In this document: in pieces, positions 55,601-64,000 of the stretch
Numbering within the stretch: the stretch's first letter is position 1
Layout: every line of letters begins with the position of its first letter
Source of the DNA: CAXBNB01 sp040151475
GTDB taxonomy: Bacteria; Bacteroidota; Bacteroidia; Cytophagales; Cyclobacteriaceae
DNA length: 64,000 nucleotides
Direction: 5' to 3'
Assembly: GCF_040151475.1 (NCBI RefSeq)
Contig: NZ_JBDKWG010000143.1
Span: forward strand, 124,001-188,000
The notes under the pieces: generated by a model
What the model was told of the DNA's origin: nothing
Databases searched by the model: none
Seen by the model: the letters and a program-made list of their open reading frames with translations, nothing else
Translations under genes and position numbers: made by a program

Positions 55601-56059
55601 GTTGTTGATAATGCAACTGGTATTACATGGACACCAGAAGAAATATTTGATGATCCTACCGCTGAAATGGTAACTGCTATTCCAAATGACATCAATATAT
55701 TGGTGAAGGTTTTTGGTACTGATCCTAATGGCTGTGTAGAGTCTGATTCTATTCGAATTATCAATCCTATTATTAGGGCAAAAAGTGTATTTTCACCCAA
55801 TGGAGACGGTATTGGAGCTGAATGCTGGGAAATTACTAATGCGCGATCCAAACTGGATGGTTGCACCATTTACATATTTGATAGTAAAGGGCAAATAATC
55901 AAACAAGAAGCGATTACTACGCAAGCTGATGACTGCATTTGGGATGGTACCCATAAAGGTCTTTTACTGCCAGAAGGGATATATTACTATGCCTTGAAAT
56001 GCGTTGACAATGCCAATGTACCTACCAACTTATCAGGCTCCATCCTGCTCGGACGATAA
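52664..56059 (+). CDS. Secreted FG-GAP/PKD protein with T9SS type B sorting domain
   Basis: The 1,131-residue protein (ATG 52664; ATG 52688 also fits the signal peptide) has, in order, an IPT/TIG domain (about 40-115), FG-GAP/VCBS repeats (about 130-520, DFDGDGLSD, DLDGDGKSD, DLNGDGKPD), Ig-like segments, a PKD domain near 800-860 (HSWDFGDSSPTEEG), and a gliding-motility-associated C-terminal domain (about the last 95 residues, VFSPNGDGIGAECW, ending SILLGR). The last part is a type B signal for T9SS secretion and SprF-like surface display. Its gene is directly coupled to the PorP-SPOR gene (4-base gap). Confidence 0.93.
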   Translation: MDRSINRVMNIYKNTIASFILIAILLSGSKSFGQAPPYISSIDKTSGTIGETVIITGTNFSTNSADLSVKFGAVEATIVSSTANIIEVTVPSGATLNTVSVTKLSSKLTGYSNELFSIGFKGQSNVLASFDNLTTFPTGTATYDLCLCDFDGDGLSDIAVTNSESNEVFVYKNNSTPTTSSFTKVSDTDLNIGFRSINTTCGDLDGDGKSDLIVTQGGSNSNGVFVFKNTSSGTGIFAFTRIGANLAVPDLTLKNKSDGNIRTARRVEINDLDLDGKPEIILTTESDHVLDIFKNTSTSGTISFNTTPTQITLPESIITSGLDVKDLNNDGLPEIAVIHDKASDIYIVPNHSEPGTLTFDEAIRISVNGTFQNLKIGDINKDGFNDIVATDRISNKVVVLENTTTAVGATVALSLKTTITSGISQPWGLDLGDLDGDGNIDIATASTSGSNIVQIIAGNSSSDFTFFGVVNRNATSNSRNIKIGDLNGDGKPDLAFTHKVNSGLSGQLGIFMNRNCVIAEITPSGDTEICTGQNLNLEATKSGGATYTWDQDSNKDGVFDNLAVKTGADNFLDVTGTGSGKYRVTISDGLSCSEVSNIVDITISASGIAAPVASSNPASGTAVCEGTTVNLFASGSLNSYEWTGPNGYTSADQNPVLTNVTPEMTGKYIVTGRDLSGCISQAAEVTVVVETLPVIAVNNSGLDIFCLGSTAEISVTNFGSNYSYKWKQDGVDIPSQIGTTLNVTESGNYSAVITSDANGCSHESSARTLTAIPVPTNSITSDDLICEDLPLVFNAPTGDQNGQSITHSWDFGDSSPTEEGASVSHTYADAGVYTVTLTTSYTNVATCNPTVKTKQVTIQEVPNSVTMDDIVITTSTGSTEKCPSEALDLSVSDLYTNYSWFTEPGTILSTSNSLDQITDPQKGDSPVTYTMTATDAAGCDFSAEVTISLKDAAGISILYENANAPDEINLEDGQLSVDLVVDNATGITWTPEEIFDDPTAEMVTAIPNDINILVKVFGTDPNGCVESDSIRIINPIIRAKSVFSPNGDGIGAECWEITNARSKLDGCTIYIFDSKGQIIKQEAITTQADDCIWDGTHKGLLLPEGIYYYALKCVDNANVPTNLSGSILLGR

Positions 56060-56286
56060 TCCCTAATTTTGATACATTCATAGTAAACTTATTACCATTC
56101 ATCGAATTATCCCCTTAAATTAGTTCAATTTTTTATCGAATTAATGCATTTTTTAAATTTTAGATTATCTTTAGCAGTTAAAGTGCCACAATTATGCTTT
56201 AATTAGTAAGTGGTATTTGTATTTTTCAGTGATTACTGGCTAAAAATATATTTATATTTAATGGAAATTTATACCAACCGATTGAT

Positions 56287-59200
56287 ATGAAAAGCTATAG
56301 GAAGACCTTATTATTACTCCCGTTTGTATTCAATACATTTTTTCTCTTTGGACAAGAAACCTGTGATGATGGAGTCGATAATGATAATGATGGATTTATT
56401 GATTGCTATGATGGAGACTGTACAAATAATGCAGATTGTTCCAAATTCTATTTCGGTAATTCTGTAATTTGTCAAAACCCACCTACAGACAATCCTACTT
56501 TTGCCTTGAGGCAACAATGGGGATCTGACAATGGAACCGCTAACAACTCCTCTCTGCCAGCAGTTGGAGATGTTGACGGTGATGGTATTCCTGAAGTTGT
56601 CGTTTCCAACAGAGCAACCAATAGATTGTCCATTCTAAACGGTATAGATGGTCAAACGGAAAAAACGATAATAACTGATCCCTATTCGAGTAATTACATA
56701 AGTCATGACGTAACCATTGCAGATATTAATGGTGATGAATGTGCCGAAATCTTCATGGCTGGTGCATATACCGAAGGTACAATTATGGCTTTTGATTGTA
56801 ACTTAAGTACTACCCCACTTTGGGAGACAAGAACCCCAGATGATCATACAGGAGCGATCTCGGTAGCCGACTTTGACCAAGATGGCACTCCGGAACTCAT
56901 GGTAGGGAATGGTATTTATAATGCTTCCACAGGGGCAGTTATCATATCCCCCAGTTCTCCAATGGCAACTAAGGTTTTTTATGGCACAACGGCCATTGAT
57001 ATTTTAGAAGACAGTGAATGCGATGATTGTGAGGGTTTAGAAATGGTAGCAGGGGGCATTATCTATTCTATAGATATAGCTTCAAAGAAAAGGACAGTCG
57101 TAAAAGAAGTAAACGACCTTTTATTTGGGAATAATGATTGGAACATTGACGATTATTCCGGAAATTATAATATGAACTTTTCTGCTGTAGCAGATTATAA
57201 TTTAGATGGACACATTGACGTGCTATTTAATGGAAAAGACGACAATGGCAGGATAGTAATATTCTTCTGGGATGTTGAAAATAGTACAGTTCTTACTTTC
57301 AAAGACCTAAATGACCAATATCATTGGTTAGGAACAGGTAGAATAAATATTTCTGATTTGGATAACGATGGCCAACTCAATGCGGCTTTTGTTTCAGATC
57401 AGACTCTTTATGCCTTAGATGAAAATTTTGATCAATTATGGGAAAAGGGAATAACAGAAGGTTCTTCTGGTATCACTGGATGCTCCGTTTTTGACTTTAA
57501 CGATGACGGCTCAGCTGAGGTATTGTACAGAAGTGAAACTACTTTTCATATCATTGATGGTACCAATGGCTTTACAAGAACAAGTAAGGCTTGTATTTCT
57601 TTAACATGGGATGAGTATCCTATTGTAGCTGACGTAGATGGAGATGGCCAAAGTGAAATTTGTCTGGCTTGTGCTACCAGCAATGGGAGTAATAAAAACA
57701 GTAGTTCTGACGGGCAAATCAGAGTATATGAATCTGATGGTGAAGACTGGCAACCATCCCGTGAAGTATGGAATCAGCATGCCTACTTTAACGTAAACGT
57801 AAATGATGACCTGACAATTCCACGGGTACAACAAAATCCTTCCATTGTATATTCACTCAATCAGTGTGACGGTAGTCCTGGAGCCAATCGCCCGTTGAAT
57901 ACATTCCTAAACCAATCCCCTATATTAGGCGATGACGGTTGCCCCTCTTATGTTTCTCCTGATATAAAACTCGGTGATAATATAGTAGCAGATCAACCTC
58001 AATGCCCTGATACCAATTTCAATGTATCATTTGATATAGAAAATTCCGGTGACGTGGCAATATCGAGTCTGATACCAGTAACATTCTATGCCGGAGATCC
58101 TGCAATTTCTACATCAACCAAACTAAACACTTCAGTTGCAACACTTGAAAATCTGGATATAGGAGAAACAACTACCATTACTCTTGAGGTACAAGGACCA
58201 GGCGGATCAGGCTTTGAACTCTTTGTTTCCATCAATGACAATGGATCTAAAGATCCTCCGGTAGCTAGTCCTATTGGTACACTTTCTGAATGTGATGATA
58301 CCAACAACATTGGATCTACAGATGTCACAAGCATACCATTTGAAATATTTGTAACAAAAGTGAAGAACAATGAACTCTGTGATCCTGAACTTCCAAACAA
58401 TGGCATAGCAAGTGCTTACTATATTGGATCTACAGAAGCTACTACTTCAGTAATATGGAGTGAAAATTTTGAGGGTTCTTCACATGGAGATACTCAGGGT
58501 CAGATAGATCCGAATACCAGCCAGCCAAAGTGGACAAGGCAATATACTGATGATGGAGATGCCCAAGTTAGAAGTAGTAGTGGTAACAAGAGGTTTTGGG
58601 TAAGCAATGCTGATGAAGAAGTAACATGGACATCAGGTTCCATCAACATTAATTCCATAAGTCAGGTAGATATTTCTTGGGAGATAAGCGAAAGTGGAAG
58701 CATGGAAGATGAAGATTATATACGGCTTTACTACGAAGTAGATGGAGGTGGGCTTCAGGCCATAACCGACAATGGACAAAAATCTAATGATTTTGGATCA
58801 GCCACTGCTACAGCCTCTTTTACCAATACAGGGGGAACTTCATTGGTTTTAATTGCTAAAATATTAAATAGCAGAAGTGATGAAAATCATTATATGGATA
58901 ACATATCTGTAACTGGTGTTACACCGGCTTCAAGCGGACAAACAACCAGTGGCGCTACTTTCAGGTGGTATAATGGAACTGATTTCGCTTCAGGGCCAGT
59001 ATTTGAAGGAGCTACTTTCAATACAATGCCCAATGGTACTTATTCTGTTGTTGCAGAACTAAATTCCAATGCCTGCCCTTCTGACCCTGTTCAGGTTACT
59101 ATTGGTTTAGTACAGGAAGATCCTGTTATTAAAATTAACAGAATTCATGACTTGACAGATTGTGCCAACCCTGATGGAGAGTTACAAGCCGTTGTTGTAA

Positions 59201-62200
59201 AAGACGGAATAGATGTAATAGCAGGATATGAATTTACATGGTTTATAGGAAACGACTTTATTGATACTTTAAGTGTATCTTCTACTGCTTCCAATCTCGA
59301 AGCAAGAACGTATTCTGTAGTAGTCAAAAATAATATATCCGGATGTCAGGCCAACCTGTCAGAAGATGTAAACTCCAGTTTAATACTTCCGGGCATTCAG
59401 GAAGAGTCCATTACTGATGTCACAGCGTGTAACAACCTAAACGGTGGGTCGATTACCGTAAGTTCAGGTGGCCAGACTGCCGGATTTACATTTAATTGGT
59501 ACAATGGTACTTCAGTAAAAGCCGTTCCTGATTATACAGGTGTAGGAGGTGCAGGTTCAATTTACAATGGAATTACTTTTGGATCATACACTGTGGAAGC
59601 TGTTGACAATTCTACAGGTTGTAATTCAGCACCACTCACTTTGGAAGTACAGAATTTAACAGGTGCTCCTGAAGCAGAATTTGTGAAAGTTAATGACAAC
59701 TCTTGCGCTAGTACAGGTGGAAATGGATCAATTACAGCTACTTCGGGTGGACAAACTACAGGATTTACTTTCGAATTTTACGAAGGTGTAAGTACTTCAC
59801 CTTCTGACAAAATAAACACAAACCTTTCAGGTGGCAACAATAGTATTGCCGGATCTTTAGCTGATGGAGATTATACTGTGGTCATTACTAACAATTCTAA
59901 TGCTTGTAGTGTTACCAATCTTGTTACTCTGGATGACACCAGTGTAAACCCTGATATTCTGGATACAGATATAGACGTAACAGACAGAACTGCTTGTAAC
60001 GGTGGTGGGGCAGATCCGGACAATGGAGCCATTGATGCCGTCGGTACTGCTTTTGGTGGTTCCGGAAACTATGAATATGTCCTATGGAACGGAGCAGCTT
60101 CAGGTTCACCTTTAGTGACAAACAACACTGGTCTTTTCGAACAACTAGGTTCTGGAAATTATTCTTTGAAGGTAACTGACCTGGAAACCGGATGTATTTC
60201 TGATGTTTCAGACCTTAGAATAAATCTGGTCAGGGATGAGCCTATTATAGGATTAGGCTCTTCAACACCCAACACCAATTGTGCCAGTGCCGGTGGAAAT
60301 GGTACTTTAACAGTTACAGCACAGTCTGGCGTTTCTGAGCCACTATCCGGATATGAATTTAAAATATATGAAGGCAATAATACGCAGGCATCAAACCTGT
60401 TACACTCCTCTATACCTATAACAGGAGACGACAATGGTGCCTCCTATACTTTTACAGGCCTTCTTGGAGGAAATTATAGAGTTTATATAAGAAATATTGG
60501 AAATAATTGCGATCAGACTGAAGACTTTACCATTACTAATAACTCTTCTATCCCTGTATTAGATCCTTTGGTCAGTACTGCACAAAGAAGTTGTAGCACT
60601 CCAAATGGAGGTTTGTTTGCATTGGTTGATGATTCCGGAGACGGGTTTTCAGACTATGATTTTAAATGGTATGCAGGAGATTTAGCTAGTGGGCCTGTGA
60701 TCAGCACTTCAAATGATCTAACAGGAGTAGCTGCCGGAAAATACACTGTAACCGCTACCAGCAAAACAACTGGCTGTACATCTGCTGCATCTACAGGAAC
60801 AGTCAATGAACAACTGGAACTACCTGCTGTTGTAGCAGAGGTAGTAAATTCTCAATCAAATTGCAGCAATGCCAATGGAAGCCTTAAAGCCTATACGACC
60901 GATGACACATTTCCGGGTGTAGAATTTACCGATAACTTCACTTTTGAATGGTATTTAGGAAATTCAGCAGTAGGTACTCCAATATCGGCCGGAGTAGATC
61001 CGGGAAATGGTTCTAATCCAACATTTCCACTGGGGGCAGGAGAAGAACATACCATTGGAGGCCTTGTAACTGATACCTATACAGTTGAAGTAACAAGCGA
61101 TGTTTCCGGATGTGTTACTACAAAAACTATTGTACTCACTGAGTCAATTATACTTCCCGTAGTTACAGGTGCTACCGTTCAAGATAATACGGGTTGCACA
61201 GGTAACTTTACAGGTTCTGTAACTGCAGCTGTTTCATACAACGGGTCTCCAGTTACACTACCCGATGCAGATTACACTTTCAACTGGTACACCGGAACAG
61301 GAACAGGAACACCGCATACTTTAGGGGCAGCAAGCAATGTATTATCAAACCTTCAGGATGGAGATTATACCGTAACCGTAGTAAACAATGCAGTAGGCTG
61401 TGAATCAGACCCTAAAACTTATACAGTTAATCTCAGTCCCGGTTCGTTCGATATCATCGTGACAACCGAATCTCCAAATACAAACTGTGCTGGTGACGCC
61501 AATGGACATTTGAGTGCCGCTATTGAAATATCCGGCGTAGCACAAAATACTACCGATTACACCTTCGAATGGTTTGATGGAGCAAATACTACAACAAGCC
61601 TTTCTGTCCCGGCTACTGAGTCAGGAACAAATAACAGTGAAGCTATCAATTTAGATGCTGCCACATATACAGTCCGGGCTACAAATATCGCAACAGGGTG
61701 TTCCTTTACCGCTACAGGTTCGATTTCAGATGTTAATGCTACATCAGTCATTACCGGTTCCAGTAAAACAGGTTCTGCTGATTGTAATGCTGGCACTGGC
61801 TCTATCACTATTTCTGAAATTACAGAAACTGCCAATGGGGTAGCCACTGTAACTTCAGGTGCTGCCACCATTGATGCAAACTTTACCTTGGAATTGTTTA
61901 ATGAGAGTATGGTTTCTCAGGGAAACATTAACACCCCTAGTACCAGCACGCTTTCTCCGGGTATTTATTATGTAGTGGCAACCAATACTGCAGGATCCGG
62001 CTGTGACTCTGATCCTTTTCAAATTACAATTAATGATGCATCTGTCACACCGGTAATCGCTATTGTAGAAGACTCCCCGGATGCAGCATGCTCCGGTGGA
62101 ACAGCATCCGGCGGACTCAGTGCCACTGTAGATGAAACTGCTCAGGGAGGTGCTACTGGTGTAACAGCCAATTATACTTTCCAGTGGTATGAAGGATCTG

Positions 62201-64000
62201 ATTTAAACGACACTTCAACTCCTGTTCCAAATGGAAACGGAGGTAATACCGCTACCATCAGCAATGTTGCAGGTGGTGATTACTTCGTAGTAGTTACCGA
62301 TGGGGCAAGTCCAAACAACGGCTGTGAAGCCAGATTAAGTTTCACTCTGAGTGAAGATAATCCGGTTTATTCATTCTTAGATACCGATGTTACTTTAAGT
62401 CATATCAGTGAATGTACAGGATCTGCTACAGGATCATTTTCTGTTGCAGATGTTCAGATTGATGGAGTCTCTAATGGTGGCCTTACTGGATTTAGCTTTG
62501 AATTAACCAATGGAATGGGAGTTTCACAAGCTACTAATGCCACTGGTATATTCAATGGACTTGCAGTAGGTACATACTATGTAACTACTACCAATACCAC
62601 TACCAATTGTGAATCTGTTCCTTATGAATTTGAAATTTTAGACGGTTCTATTCAACCTCAATTGTCTATTGCAGTAACGGCTAACAACACTTCTTGTGCA
62701 GGATCTAACGGGCAACTTACTGTCACTGTGGACAACCCTGATGGAGGTAACTACTCCTACACATGGCACTCAGGTGCTGATGTAAATGTAAATGCTCCTA
62801 TTGGACAAACCACCGCTACAGCTACAGGACTGGCGGCCGGTAGCTACTGGGTACTCGTTGAAGATGATGATGAAGTAACCCCAGGGGCTTGTCAAGCTAA
62901 AATATCTGCTACTATTATTGATGACCCTGCCGAAATATCTGTTGACGACTTTACTCCGGTAGCTTCCACTCAATGCAGCCCCGGAAATGGTACCGTCACC
63001 GTAGATCAAATTACTATCAACGGGGTGGTTACTACTGATCCGGCTGTGATGGCAGATTATACTTTCCAACTTTGGAACAGTACCAATACTGCCAAACTAA
63101 AAGATTTTGACATCACTCCTGCTGGTCCTGCCACTTTCCCACAGGCCACTGACCTGCTTGGAGGTACTTACTACATCAGAGTTGTAGAAAATGCTGCCAC
63201 AGCTTGTTCTTCTCCTGGTAAACAAATTACTATTGGTGAAAACTTTACACTACCTGCACTATCTATTACAGAAACCCCTAATGCAGCTTGTACTGATGGT
63301 ACGCCTGATGGACAACTTGCTGTCAATGTAACCAACCATGACGGAAACACTTACTCATACCAGTGGTATTTGGGTGTCGGTACTGGAACACCACTGGCGA
63401 ACGGAGTAAACCCAACAGGTCCTAACGAATCTAACCCGGCAGGTGTAACCACTGCTAATGTTTCCGGACTCTTTGAAGATACTTATACCGTAGTGGTCAC
63501 TGTAACAAACTCCGGTGGGTCTCTTAGTGAAGGTTGTACCGCTTCCACTCAGTTTACACTTACCTCTGATCCTACGACCATTACCCTAGACCCCTCTTTC
63601 ACGCTAACCAATATCAGTGAATGTACAGGAGCGGCTACAGGATCACTTGACATCAATGGAGTCCTCGAAGACGGTGCTCCTGTGGGTGGTGCAACTTACA
63701 CCTATACATTCTATGACAATGGTGGTACAGAACTTACTACAGGAAACCCTGCTAGTGTAATTGTTGCCGCAGAAGACATCTCTGGACTTGCAGCTGGTTC
63801 TTATTATGTAGTAGTAGAAAACACTACTACCGCTTGTACATCTGCTAACATCGGGTTCGATATCCTTGACGGTTCTGTTCAACCACAACTTTCTATTGCA
63901 GTAACGGCTAACAACACTTCTTGTGCAGGATCTAACGGGCAACTTACTGTAACTGTGGACAACCCTGATGGAGGTAACTACTCCTACACATGGTACAATG
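56287..64000 (+). CDS. Giant SprB-like repeat adhesin, incomplete at right edge
   Basis: The frame is open from ATG 56287 to the window edge (2,571 codons), with the C-terminus missing. The signal peptide spans 1-23 (ends FFLFGQ). A MopE-like D-rich motif follows (CDDGVDNDNDGFIDCYDG, from Cys26). FG-GAP/VCBS repeats lie at about 75-540 (DVDGDGIPE, DINGDECAE, DVDGDGQSE). A CARDB-like beta domain is at about 560-690, and a jelly-roll-like domain at about 715-880. From about 882 to the edge there are at least 18 SprB-like Ig-type repeats, each with paired Cys, W-Y-x-G and G-x-Y-x-V marks. It is presumably exported by the T9SS and displayed as an adhesin like SprB; the expected type B C-terminal domain is off-window. 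Codon use and composition look uniform. Confidence 0.93.
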   Translation, partial: MKSYRKTLLLLPFVFNTFFLFGQETCDDGVDNDNDGFIDCYDGDCTNNADCSKFYFGNSVICQNPPTDNPTFALRQQWGSDNGTANNSSLPAVGDVDGDGIPEVVVSNRATNRLSILNGIDGQTEKTIITDPYSSNYISHDVTIADINGDECAEIFMAGAYTEGTIMAFDCNLSTTPLWETRTPDDHTGAISVADFDQDGTPELMVGNGIYNASTGAVIISPSSPMATKVFYGTTAIDILEDSECDDCEGLEMVAGGIIYSIDIASKKRTVVKEVNDLLFGNNDWNIDDYSGNYNMNFSAVADYNLDGHIDVLFNGKDDNGRIVIFFWDVENSTVLTFKDLNDQYHWLGTGRINISDLDNDGQLNAAFVSDQTLYALDENFDQLWEKGITEGSSGITGCSVFDFNDDGSAEVLYRSETTFHIIDGTNGFTRTSKACISLTWDEYPIVADVDGDGQSEICLACATSNGSNKNSSSDGQIRVYESDGEDWQPSREVWNQHAYFNVNVNDDLTIPRVQQNPSIVYSLNQCDGSPGANRPLNTFLNQSPILGDDGCPSYVSPDIKLGDNIVADQPQCPDTNFNVSFDIENSGDVAISSLIPVTFYAGDPAISTSTKLNTSVATLENLDIGETTTITLEVQGPGGSGFELFVSINDNGSKDPPVASPIGTLSECDDTNNIGSTDVTSIPFEIFVTKVKNNELCDPELPNNGIASAYYIGSTEATTSVIWSENFEGSSHGDTQGQIDPNTSQPKWTRQYTDDGDAQVRSSSGNKRFWVSNADEEVTWTSGSININSISQVDISWEISESGSMEDEDYIRLYYEVDGGGLQAITDNGQKSNDFGSATATASFTNTGGTSLVLIAKILNSRSDENHYMDNISVTGVTPASSGQTTSGATFRWYNGTDFASGPVFEGATFNTMPNGTYSVVAELNSNACPSDPVQVTIGLVQEDPVIKINRIHDLTDCANPDGELQAVVVKDGIDVIAGYEFTWFIGNDFIDTLSVSSTASNLEARTYSVVVKNNISGCQANLSEDVNSSLILPGIQEESITDVTACNNLNGGSITVSSGGQTAGFTFNWYNGTSVKAVPDYTGVGGAGSIYNGITFGSYTVEAVDNSTGCNSAPLTLEVQNLTGAPEAEFVKVNDNSCASTGGNGSITATSGGQTTGFTFEFYEGVSTSPSDKINTNLSGGNNSIAGSLADGDYTVVITNNSNACSVTNLVTLDDTSVNPDILDTDIDVTDRTACNGGGADPDNGAIDAVGTAFGGSGNYEYVLWNGAASGSPLVTNNTGLFEQLGSGNYSLKVTDLETGCISDVSDLRINLVRDEPIIGLGSSTPNTNCASAGGNGTLTVTAQSGVSEPLSGYEFKIYEGNNTQASNLLHSSIPITGDDNGASYTFTGLLGGNYRVYIRNIGNNCDQTEDFTITNNSSIPVLDPLVSTAQRSCSTPNGGLFALVDDSGDGFSDYDFKWYAGDLASGPVISTSNDLTGVAAGKYTVTATSKTTGCTSAASTGTVNEQLELPAVVAEVVNSQSNCSNANGSLKAYTTDDTFPGVEFTDNFTFEWYLGNSAVGTPISAGVDPGNGSNPTFPLGAGEEHTIGGLVTDTYTVEVTSDVSGCVTTKTIVLTESIILPVVTGATVQDNTGCTGNFTGSVTAAVSYNGSPVTLPDADYTFNWYTGTGTGTPHTLGAASNVLSNLQDGDYTVTVVNNAVGCESDPKTYTVNLSPGSFDIIVTTESPNTNCAGDANGHLSAAIEISGVAQNTTDYTFEWFDGANTTTSLSVPATESGTNNSEAINLDAATYTVRATNIATGCSFTATGSISDVNATSVITGSSKTGSADCNAGTGSITISEITETANGVATVTSGAATIDANFTLELFNESMVSQGNINTPSTSTLSPGIYYVVATNTAGSGCDSDPFQITINDASVTPVIAIVEDSPDAACSGGTASGGLSATVDETAQGGATGVTANYTFQWYEGSDLNDTSTPVPNGNGGNTATISNVAGGDYFVVVTDGASPNNGCEARLSFTLSEDNPVYSFLDTDVTLSHISECTGSATGSFSVADVQIDGVSNGGLTGFSFELTNGMGVSQATNATGIFNGLAVGTYYVTTTNTTTNCESVPYEFEILDGSIQPQLSIAVTANNTSCAGSNGQLTVTVDNPDGGNYSYTWHSGADVNVNAPIGQTTATATGLAAGSYWVLVEDDDEVTPGACQAKISATIIDDPAEISVDDFTPVASTQCSPGNGTVTVDQITINGVVTTDPAVMADYTFQLWNSTNTAKLKDFDITPAGPATFPQATDLLGGTYYIRVVENAATACSSPGKQITIGENFTLPALSITETPNAACTDGTPDGQLAVNVTNHDGNTYSYQWYLGVGTGTPLANGVNPTGPNESNPAGVTTANVSGLFEDTYTVVVTVTNSGGSLSEGCTASTQFTLTSDPTTITLDPSFTLTNISECTGAATGSLDINGVLEDGAPVGGATYTYTFYDNGGTELTTGNPASVIVAAEDISGLAAGSYYVVVENTTTACTSANIGFDILDGSVQPQLSIAVTANNTSCAGSNGQLTVTVDNPDGGNYSYTWYN
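62641..62764 (+). repeat. Recent duplication, copy 1
   Basis: This 124-base segment recurs at 63868-63991 with about five mismatches by my count, including a stretch of more than 60 identical bases. The offset of 1,227 bases is exactly 409 codons, so the frame is kept. It is part of a four-repeat block copied as a whole. Confidence 0.85.
63868..63991 (+). repeat. Recent duplication, copy 2
   Basis: This is the second copy of the 62641-62764 segment, nine bases from the window edge. The preceding unit (near 63610) also matches 62401 onward, with a shorter offset of 1,209 bases, so an 18-base in-frame difference separates the two blocks. Confidence 0.85.

Larger units (their letters stand above)
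58930..64000 (+). repeat. Tandem SprB-like repeat array (18+ units of about 90-110 codons)
   Basis: Repeat markers with a Cys and Gly (for example TDCANPDGEL, SCSTPNGGL, ACTDGTPDGQL) start at about 59158, 59425, 59700, 59991, 60280, 60591, 60862, 61195, 61483, 61781, 62087, 62413, 62692, 62973, 63287, 63622 and 63919. Spacing is 267-335 bases. The units are diverged in most places, with a recent copy near the end. Confidence 0.85.

Noticed and set aside
61557..61871. 104-codon minus-strand frame in the giant adhesin gene
   Set aside because: Low-complexity Val/Ala composition mirrors the repeat coding strand; the plus strand is open throughout.
58930..64000. CRISPR-like or satellite array
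   Set aside because: The period is about 270-335 bases, in frame, and encodes Cys-paired Ig-like repeats, so it is coding repeats.

Overview
The window looks like chromosomal DNA from a free-living member of the Bacteroidota, most likely the Cytophagales or a close relative. The evidence is a SusC/SusD pair under an ECF sigma/FecR pair, PorP/SprF and gliding-type (type B) C-terminal sorting domains of the type IX secretion system (T9SS), many short-signal lipoproteins, a few TAnnTTTG -7 promoter boxes, and AT-rich sequence. The order is an inference; no rRNA or other phylogenetic marker is present. I saw no tRNA, rRNA, CRISPR array, prophage or insertion sequence.

Region 1 (1-17.5 kb) is an accessory nutrient-capture region. 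It starts with the first codons of a DUF1501 protein and a DUF1549/DUF1553 lipoprotein with two CxxCH motifs and a LamG domain. An AraC regulator, a hairpin-rich spacer and a CbpA/CbpM-like co-chaperone pair follow. Then come a formylglycine-type sulfatase, an FKBP isomerase, a PhoD-like phosphatase lipoprotein, and a SusD-SusC-FecR-ECF block transcribed ECF first. The SusC has an STN domain, so substrate binding can signal through FecR to the sigma factor. Together they suggest uptake of a sulfated, possibly phosphorylated, glycan; no glycoside hydrolase is visible.

Region 2 (17.6-40.5 kb) is mostly housekeeping: a TruC-like pseudouridine synthase, DUF456 and HAD proteins, an outer-membrane barrel with a large TPR lipid- or envelope-associated partner, DNA polymerase III delta (holA), a DUF302 protein, an alpha/beta hydrolase, a tail-specific protease, a class III aminotransferase, a two-DTG aspartic protease with PDZ, a leucine-rich-repeat lipoprotein, M23 and M48 peptidases, an FAH-family enzyme, and a cofactor run bioB, queD, nadA, nadB.

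Region 3 (40.6-50.7 kb) has a second ECF sigma gene followed by a membrane protein of the anti-sigma plus barrel-like type. A long minus-strand run holds gtrA-like, GT2, trmB, folC, tonB-like, exbD and exbB genes. A SPOR-domain protein with a very acidic cytoplasmic part, a small BamE-like lipoprotein, a TerB-like protein and a PorT-like barrel complete it.

Region 4 (51-64 kb) is the most striking. It has a PorP/SprF protein carrying an added C-terminal SPOR-like domain, a secreted FG-GAP/PKD protein with a type B sorting domain, and a giant secreted protein open for 2,571 codons to the window edge. The giant protein has a Ca-binding-like D-rich start, FG-GAP repeats, a jelly-roll-like domain and at least 18 SprB-like repeats of about 90-110 residues. 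Its last part contains a recent four-repeat duplication. This resembles the sprB/sprF gliding-adhesin arrangement, with unusual additions.
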